From NCBI RefSeq assembly GCF_003992015.1, contig NZ_RQVK01000012.1:1-55612 (forward strand): a stretch of 55,612 nucleotides of DNA, read 5' to 3'. This document shows positions 1-9,200 of this stretch, one piece after another (position 1 is the first letter of the stretch; the number at the start of each line of letters is the position of its first letter). This DNA comes from Veillonella sp. VA137 (lineage in GTDB: Bacteria; Bacillota; Negativicutes; Veillonellales; Veillonellaceae). The notes under the pieces were generated by a model. That model saw only the letters and a list, made by a program, of their open reading frames with translations, was not told the DNA's origin and ran no database searches. The translations under genes and the position numbers were made by a program.

Positions 1-170
1 GTATATATTGTTTAAATATGTAATTATACCAATTTTGAATATCAAGATAATTTGTATTGAAAAAAATCAAAAGTGGAATATATAATAAGGATAACAAAAT
101 TAAATATAGATAAAGTAAGAAATGCAAGACCTTTATAAATTTATAAATATAAGTAAACTTATGTATTAAC

Positions 171-212
171 CGACTATAGCTTCATCACAGATCGAGTTAT
201 AGTCGTTTTTTT
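171..212 (+). terminator. Probable Rho-independent terminator of an upstream gene
   Basis: An 11-bp stem (CGACTATAGCT at 171-181 with AGTTATAGTCG at 195-205, one G-T pair) is followed directly by seven T. No gene lies between base 1 and the adhesin start, so this probably ends a gene lying to the left of the window. The rest of 1-170 is AT-rich and I see no gene in it. Confidence 0.6.
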
Positions 213-222
213 ATAAAGGTTT

Positions 223-246
223 GTATACAAAAATGGTATCTATTAT
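223..246 (+). promoter_or_regulatory. Promoter-like motif shared by both adhesin genes
   Basis: GTATACANAAATGGTAT occurs at 223-239 and again at 12171-12187, differing at one base, each a short distance before an adhesin start. The TGG-TAT part resembles an extended -10 box, and GTATAC is itself palindromic. At this copy a good -35 box is not obvious, so it could be a promoter core, an operator, or both. Function is inferred from position and repetition. Confidence 0.4.
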
Positions 247-287
247 CTACTCTGGTATTGATAGTTTTAATAAAGGAGAGTGGCTAT

Positions 288-3200
288 ATGTCATTGAATC
301 ATATTTATAAAGTTGTTTGGAGTAAAACAAAAGGTTGTTATATTGTTGTATCAGAACTAGCAAAACGAGTAGGTCGCAATAAGGCGAAAGCTATTGTCAT
401 TAGCTCTGCTGCTATGGCTATGGCGGTGAGTTCAGTGATGACAAGTACAGTCAGTGCGACTATAAATCAGGCAGGCACAGGGGGAAATGAGAGTGTTGCT
501 TTTGGAGAGCAATCGACTGCAGGGGGATCTGGTGCTGTGGCCTTGGGGAAAACGGCTACAGCTAGTGCTTCTGGTGCTGTAGCCTTGGGGCAAGAAACAA
601 AAGCTGAGAAGAACAATGGTGTGGCCATAGGTAAAGGAGCAAAATCTACAGAAGACAGTGCAATTGCCTTAGGTTTTGGATCTAAATCTACTGGTAACTG
701 GTCAGTTGCTATTGGGTTACAAACTAATGCAACTAATAAGCAAGCAGTGGCAGTAGGCTCCAGAAGTCAAGCAAGTGGTGAGAATTCCATTGCTATCGGT
801 AATGCTGCAAATGCATCGAATGAATTCAGTGTTGCCTTGGGTAGTAGTACAACATCAATGAATAAGTTCACCACAGCGGTCGGTGGAAAAACTTTTGCGA
901 ATCAAGAAGGAGCTACAGCTTTAGGATATGAGGCTAGAGCTACTGCTAAAAATACAATTGCTATAGGTAACTCAGCGAAGGCAGAACAAGAAGGAGTCTT
1001 AGCCTTGGGAGCGCAAGCATATGCAAAAGCAGCTGATACAATAGCAATTGGTAACTCAGCAACTGCCAAACAAGTGGGAGATATCATCATTGGTAAGGAT
1101 GCAAAAAGCCGTGACCAAGGTGGGGGACGTAGTGTTGCCATTGGCTTTAAAGCCATGGCGGGAAGTAATAGAAATGGTCATGAAAAAGATGATGCTAGTA
1201 CGGGAAGACGGGGAGATGACGGTAGTGTAGCTATTGGTACAAATGCCTATACAGGACTTAATAAGGATAATACTGCCGTTAACAATTCAGTTGCGGTCGG
1301 TGCTGGTGCAGGGGTAGGGTATCGCTCCGTAGGGGATGATGGAAACCCTCTTGGCGTTGGTACAGATGCAGATGATAATGCAACTGTATTGGTGAAAGCT
1401 TTTGGTGGGACTACCAGTAAATTGGATTATTTCAAAAAAACAGGAAAGGCCCAGTCAGAAGGGTTCTTTTCGTTTCAAGGCGTAGATATTAATGAAGGTA
1501 CAGCCTTAGGCCGTAACACCCGTGCCATTGGTGACCAATCAGTAGCCATTGGTGCGCAATCTGTAGCCGGTATGGGTTCTATCGTTATCGGTGGTAATGA
1601 TATTCAAGCCTATGACCAAAAGAAATATTTTAAAGCTAAAAATCCTGATAGTGGAGAGGCTAAAGGCGTCAATGATTATAATGCTGAGGTAACTCCAGGG
1701 ACAGGAAAAAATGGACAACCTATTACGATTGCCGATAAATATAAGGAGCTTGTAGGTGTAGGTTTAGATAGATCTTGGCGAGCCAGCTATGGTCAAGATG
1801 GTTCAACCGTAATCGGCATGCAGGCACATTCAACTACACCATTAGGCGTGGCGATTGGTACAAACTCTATCGTTCGAAAAGGTGCTTTTGGTGCTACAGC
1901 CATCGGTTCTGGTGCTTCTGTAGTGGCGAATGCAGAGGCGGCAGTCGCCATTGGTATGGGCTCGGAAGCACGAGGTAATTATGCAGTAGCGGCTGGTACA
2001 GCTGCACGAGCAAAGGAGTCTGCAGTAGCTTTTGGTTATAGTTCTCAAGCAGATGTAAATGCTGTTGCTGTGGGTAATAAATCAGTATCAAAAGGTTCTG
2101 CCGTTGCTGTTGGTGATGAGTCCCAAGCAGTTGAAGCTTCTGTAGCCGTAGGTCAATTGGCAAAAGCTAAAAAAGTGGCAGATATTGCGGTAGGTCAAGG
2201 TGCTGTTGCTTCTGGTGAGCAAGGTGCTATTGCTATGGGCTTAGGAACACAGGCACAAGGTGATTCCTCCATTATGATTGGTGGTTCCGAAATTACTAAG
2301 GTAGCTGCACAAACTGTGAACTATCAAAAAGAGAAAAAAGATGCACAAGGCCACACGATTATCAAATCCACTAAAAAGACAGAGACCATTGGCGGAGAAC
2401 AAATTGAACGAACCATCCGTTCGGTAGAAATGGAGAACACTAGTGGTACTATCCAACAAGCTTATGGAGAGTTAACAAATGGAGGTACCTTAAATACAAC
2501 TACATTAGATTATTCCTCAACAACAAATAAAAATGGTCATGGATCTATTTCTATGGGGGTACATTCCTTATCTACTGGAGATTTAGGAACGGCGATTGGT
2601 ACAGGTGCTCGTGTGACAAAATTAGGTGGTGTAGCTTTAGGTACAGGCGCTATTTCTGAGTTACAAAATGGGGTAGCTATCGGGACTGGTTCTAGAGCTG
2701 ATATGAATTCTATTGGTACTCGTCAAACAGATATTTCTTATGATAATGAAGGTAAAATTGTACCCTTTGATAGTAAAAAAGTAGCTTATACATTCTATTG
2801 GGCAGGTGGCACAAATACTTCTGAAGGTGACGTAGTTTCTTTTGGTTCACCAGGGGCAGAGCGACAATTGAAAAATGTAGCAGCTGGCCGAATTGCGGAC
2901 GATTCTACGGATGCTATTAATGGTTCTCAGTTGAACTCCATTACAAAGCGTATGTCTAATGGTTGGTCTGTAGAAGCTGAAAAAGATAAAACTAGCTCTG
3001 GTGTATTGAAATTAAATGGAGCGCTAGCTACAAAAGGAACTGAAGTACATTCTGCGGATGGTAAAACAACAACACGAGAAAACCCTGGAACAGCTACAGG
3101 CAATATCGATAAGATTCGCCTTAGTGATGAAGTGAAAATTCGTGTAGGTGATAATTTGGTGTTACATCAAGAAGATGCATCTAGACCAGTGTATGAAGAT

Positions 3201-6200
3201 CCAGATAACCCAGACCGTCAAACAGGAACACGTGTAACGTCTAAATTTACATATTCCTTGAACCCAGAATTGACGGGGCTAAAAAGTGCTCAGTTTAAAA
3301 ATGATGCAGGTGATACGACTGATATCAATGGTGCTGGAGTGACAGTCACTCCAGTAACTGCGGGGAAACAACCTGTTTCATTAACTACGATAGGTTTGAA
3401 TAATGGTGGCAATGTGATTTCTGATGTGGCAGGTAATTTGCCGAGCACTAAAAATAACGATGCAACTACAGGATCAAGTAATGCCACTACATCCCAAGCA
3501 GCCCCAATGTTAGGGAATGCTGCGAATCAAGTGAATCCGACCAATGCAGCCACTGTATCTGACGTATTGAATGCTGGTTGGAATTTACAAGGTAATAACA
3601 AAGCGGTAGATTTCGTGAAGCCTTATGATACAGTGAACTTTGTCAATGGAGATGGCACGACAGCTACTGTGGAAAGTGCAGATGGTAAAACATCTACAGT
3701 GAAATACAGCGTAAACCTTGGCAATGGCTTGAAAAAAGATGATGCGACCAACAAAATCACTGTGAGCGCAGCTGACAAATCCTTAACTGTTGGAACCGAT
3801 GGAGTTAAGGTTAATCCAGGGGATAAGTCATTAAAAACAACAAATGCTGGTTTAACCGTTAATACAGCAGATAAGTCTTTAGAAGTAACAAATGATGGCT
3901 TAAAAGTTAAAACAGATGGTACTACGATTACCACTGACAATACTGCTGGATTAAAAGTTGTCACTGGCGGTATTGAATCTGTTATAACTGGTGCTGATTC
4001 TGGTACTGTGAAAGTAAAAGATGGTGACAAAGGTAAAATTGCTACTGTAGATTCTGTGGTAAATGCTGTGAATAGTGCAGCGTGGATTGCTACCTCTGAG
4101 AAAACAGCTGCTGGTGAGTTAGGCGCAGCACCAACAGATCAATCTGTGAAAGCAGGCGACAAAGTTACTTTTGAAGCAGATAAGAACATCAAGATTACAC
4201 AAGCAGGTAGTAAATTTACTTTTGCTACTAGAGATGACGTATCTTTCAATACTGTACAAGTAGGTGGCAGCACAGGCCCTAAATTAAGTAAATCTGATGC
4301 GGGAGACCTTAAAGTATCTGGCCCTAATGGTACAGATCCAGTGAAAGTTACAAATGTAAAAGATGGAGATGTTTCTGCAGATTCCAAAGATGCTATTAAC
4401 GGTAGTCAATTCCATAAACTAGCGAACAATACTATCCAATTAAAAGGCCAAACAGATGATAATGCTGCTACAGAAACTAAGAAACAAGCATTAAATAAAG
4501 AAAATGGGATTGCTTTCACTGTTAAATCTAGCGATGGTACTTTGCTAGAAGTGAGCGCAGCAGAGGATACGATCACATTAAAACCAAAAATAGCAAGCCT
4601 AACAACAGGAGCTGATGGCGTGCCAACAGCGGATACGACAAATGGCAAATTGGTGACTGCTGATCAATTGGTGAATACCTTAACAGAAATGGGTTGGAAA
4701 GCGACAGCAGATAAAGATGGCTCTGGTATTGTGTCTGGTGCTGCTACAGAGTTGATCAAAGCAGGTAATACAGTAACTTTCAAAGCTGGTGACAATTTAG
4801 CCGTTAAACAAGATGGTAAAAACTTTATCTATTCTTTACAAAAAGAATTAACTGGTCTAACAAGTGCTGAATTTAAAAACCAAGCTGGTGATAAAACTGT
4901 AATCAATAGTGATGGCGTGACAATTACACCTGCTACTAATGGTAAACAACCAGTATCTTTAACTAATAATGGTTTGGATAATGGTGGGAACCCAATTACT
5001 AGTGTAACAAGTAATTTAGTTAACTATACAGATCCTGAAGTAAATGGTGTACAACTAGCTAAAAATAGTTTGCGTAATCTTAATGATAATTCTGTAGCGA
5101 ATACAAATGCTGCTACTGTAGGCGATTTGCGCAACATGGGTTGGATTGTGTCCTCCGATAAAACAACAGGCGCTAAGGGAACAACAACTACCACTGCATA
5201 TTCTGAGGCAGTAAAAAATGCTAATGAGGTACGATTTGTCGGCGAAGGTAGTGCTATTGTATCTGGTAAAACAGAGGGTAATGTTCGTACTATCACTGTA
5301 AAAGTAGATAATCAAACAGGTATCAACAAAACTATGACTCCTGTGAATTACACGAAAGCAGATGGTACGAAAGTATATCCTCAAGAAGTGGATAATGGAG
5401 ATGGAACTAAGACTGTTAAATTTTTTGAAAATCCAGATGGTACAGGTAAAGAAATTCCAAGTACAGAAGTCATTACCTCTGTGAACGGACCAAAAGGAAC
5501 AACTACGCCAACTACATTGTCTAACATAAAATCTAACCTTCCTGATACAAAAAATAGCGATACTGCCAATACAGCAGATGCGCCAAGCAATGCGACAAAA
5601 TCTCAAGGAGCACCAAATATAACAAATAAAGATGGCGACAAATATATCAATCCAAATAATGCCGCTACTGTATCTGATGTATTGAATGCTGGTTGGAATT
5701 TACAAGGCAATGGAACTGAAGTAGATTTCGTAAAAGCATATGATACTGTAAACTTCATCGATGGCGAGGGGACAACTGCAACAGTGGCAAGTACAGATGG
5801 CAAAATATCTACTGTAAAATATAGTGTAAATCTTGGCAAGGGTTTACAAAAGGATGATACAGGAAATACAATTTCTGTAAAACCAGCAGATAGTTCTTTA
5901 GTTGTTGATGATGCGGGTGTGAAAGTTAACACAGGTACGATCAATAATGTTACTACAGGTGACAAACCAGGTACTGTGGAAGCCAATAATGGTGATAAAA
6001 ATAAAGTCGCTACGGTAGGTAATGTTGTTAATGCTATCAACAATGCAGCATGGACGGCTACATCTGCGAAAACAAATGATGGAGAATTAGGAAAAGAAGC
6101 CACTAATCAACTTGTTAAATCAGGTGACAAAGTTACTTTTGAAGCGGATAAAAACATCAAGATTACACAAGATGGTAGTAAATTTACATTTACCACTAAA

Positions 6201-9200
6201 AATGATGTATCTTTTGATACAGTACAAGTAGGTGGAGATCAAGGTCCTAAGTTGTCTAAAACAGATGCGGGAGACTTGAAAGTGTCTGGTCCTAATGGTA
6301 CGTCTCCAGTGAAAGTGACTAATGTAACATCTGGCTTAGATACATATGGAGATAATGTACCAGGTACAACAGATAAAAACCGTGGCTTAGTTGATTTATC
6401 CAAACCAGAAAATGGACAACCAAAAGTGAGCGACAATACAGCCGCTACTGTAGGTGACCTACGCAATATGGGATGGATTGTATCTGCCGATAAAAAGACC
6501 GGTGATTTGACTAATGTGTACTCTGATACAGTGAAAAATGCGAACGAAGTGAAATTTGTAGGTGCAGGTACTGCCATCGTATCTGGTGATACAGTGGATG
6601 GTGTGCGTACTATTACTGTGAAAGTGGATGACCAAACGTCTACGAACAATGCTGTAACACCTGTGGTATATACAGATAAAGATGGCAACCAAGTATATCC
6701 AACTGGTAAGAAAGATAAAGATGGTAACCAAATCTTTAATACAAAACCAGATGGAAAAGGAGCGGATGTAACAGGTCCAGTAAAAACGACTATCAATGGA
6801 CCAAAAGGAACAACAAGTCCAACATCCTTAAGCAATGTTAAAAATAACATTCCAAATGTGAATGATGGATTCAAAACAATTACAAATCCTGATGGTATAG
6901 AAAAAACAGGAGATGTAGAAAACATCAACAAAGCGCCATTAACAGCGGAAGAAGCAGCCGCATTGGCAAATCCAAAAACGAAAGATGGACAAACAAATCC
7001 TAAGTATATTGGTAACAATGCAGCTACAGTGTCCGATGTATTAAATGCAGGTTGGAACTTACAAAATAACGGCACTGCAAAAGACTTCGTAAAACCATTC
7101 GATACTGTGAACTTTGTAAATGGTGTGAACACAACAGCTGTGGTTACTACATCTGAAGATGGAACCACAAGCAATGTAACGTACAATGTAACAGGCTTAC
7201 CTGTCACATACACTACAGCAGATGGAACACCAGTATCTAAAATTGGAGACGATTATTATACAGTGAATGATAAAGGTCAACCAATTGATGCAAATGGTAA
7301 GCCAAGTACGAAGGTGAATAAAGATGGTAATCCTGTGGATGAAAATGGAAACGTTATCAAACCAATTGATACAACTGCAAACCCATTAACATCTTCTTTG
7401 GTGAACCCAAATGTTAAAAATACAGATGCTGAACTAAATAAGAAAACTACAGATCCTACACAATTAGGAAATGTAACATCTGGCTTACAAAAATACGGTG
7501 ATACAGTAGATGGAAAAGAAGTTCCAGGTTCTACAAAAGCGAACCATGGTTTAGTAGACTTATCGACTCCAATAGATGGTTCAAAACCAAAAGTAAGCGA
7601 TAACACAGCTGCTACGGTAGGCGATTTGCGTAATATGGGGTGGATTGTGTCTTCTGACAAAACAACAGGAGAAACAGACAAGGCCTATACAGATACCGTG
7701 AAAAATGCAAATGAAGTGAAATTTGTAGGCGAAGGGACAGCCAACGTATCTGGTAAAACTGTGGATGGTGTTCGTACTATCACTGTGAAAGTAGATGATC
7801 AAGTATCTACTAATAACTCTGTAACACCTGTGAACTATACTAAAGCAGATGGAACAAAAGTATATCCTAAGATGGTTACTAATCCAGATACTGGAAAAGA
7901 AGAACTTAAATTCTTTGAAAATCCAGATGGATCTGGTGCAGAAGTTTCAAAAGATGATGTGGTTACATCTATCAATGGACCAGAAGGTACAACAAGTCCA
8001 ACTACATTGAAAAATGTGAAGAACAACATCCCAAATGTAAATGATGGAACAGAAGACATTACAAAACCAGATGGAACTGTGGTAGGTAAAACTCCTGATA
8101 GTGGCAATATTAATAAAGCACCATTAACAGCAAAAGAAGCGGCAGCATTAGCAAATCCAAAAACAAAAGATGGACAAACAAATCCTAAGTATATTGGTAA
8201 CAATGCAGCCACAGTATCTGACGTATTAAATGCAGGTTGGAACTTACAAAACAATGGGGAATCTCGTGATTTTGTAAAATCATATGATACAGTAAATTTT
8301 GTAAATGGCCTTGGTACTACCGCGGTGGTAACAACTCGTGAGGGTAACACGGCAAGTGATGTTACATTTAATGTAAAAGCAGCTAATGGTTCTGTAACAG
8401 TTGACGAAAATGGCGTAAAAGTAACTACAGGTGAAATGAAACCAGCAGTAGGTACGGATAATAAGGAAACAGGAGCTATTGCTACACCTGCAGATCCAGC
8501 TACAGCTAAACAATTAAAAGAAACCTTAGCAGCTGCTGAAAAAGACTTGTCTGCAGCACGAGAAGCTTTAAAAGACGCAGAAAAAGCATTAGCAGCTAAT
8601 CCGAAGGACCCAGCATTACAACAAGCTGTGGCAGATAAGAAAGCTGATGTAGCAGCTAAACAAACACCAGTAGACGCAGCTCAAAAAGCTCATGATGAGG
8701 CAGGATTGAACAAAGTGGCTACCGTACAAAATGTAGCGGAAGCGATTAACAATGCAGGATTCAACTTAAAAACATCTGCTGAGGGGGGAGAAAAACTTAC
8801 TGGAACTAAGGATGATGGGGAGTTAATTAAACCAAGCAATACTGTGGAAATGGTAGCAGGCAATAACTTGACTGTGAAGCAGGATGTAAATGGTAAAATT
8901 ACATACGCTACAAAGGATAATGTGACTTTCACCAATGTGGATACAGGCACATTGAACGTAGGTAGCCCGAATACATACACAGATGGCAAAGGTAATACGT
9001 ACACGAAAGTGGGCGACAAGTACTACAACCCAGCTGATGTGGTGAACGGTGCTCCTAAACAAGATGCAACGCCAGTGGATGTAACAACACCTGTTACACC
9101 AGTAAGCCCTGTAACGATGAAAACAGAAGCAGCGAAGCCGGCTACGAACAATGCTGCTGATGCGCAACCATCTTCTGCGTTGAATATCACAGCGAAAGAT

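Noticed and set aside
6239-7213. Long minus-strand open frame (324 codons) opposite the giant adhesin, and many similar ones
   Set aside because: They arise from the biased codons of the repetitive adhesin, have no ribosome sites and no recognisable protein features.
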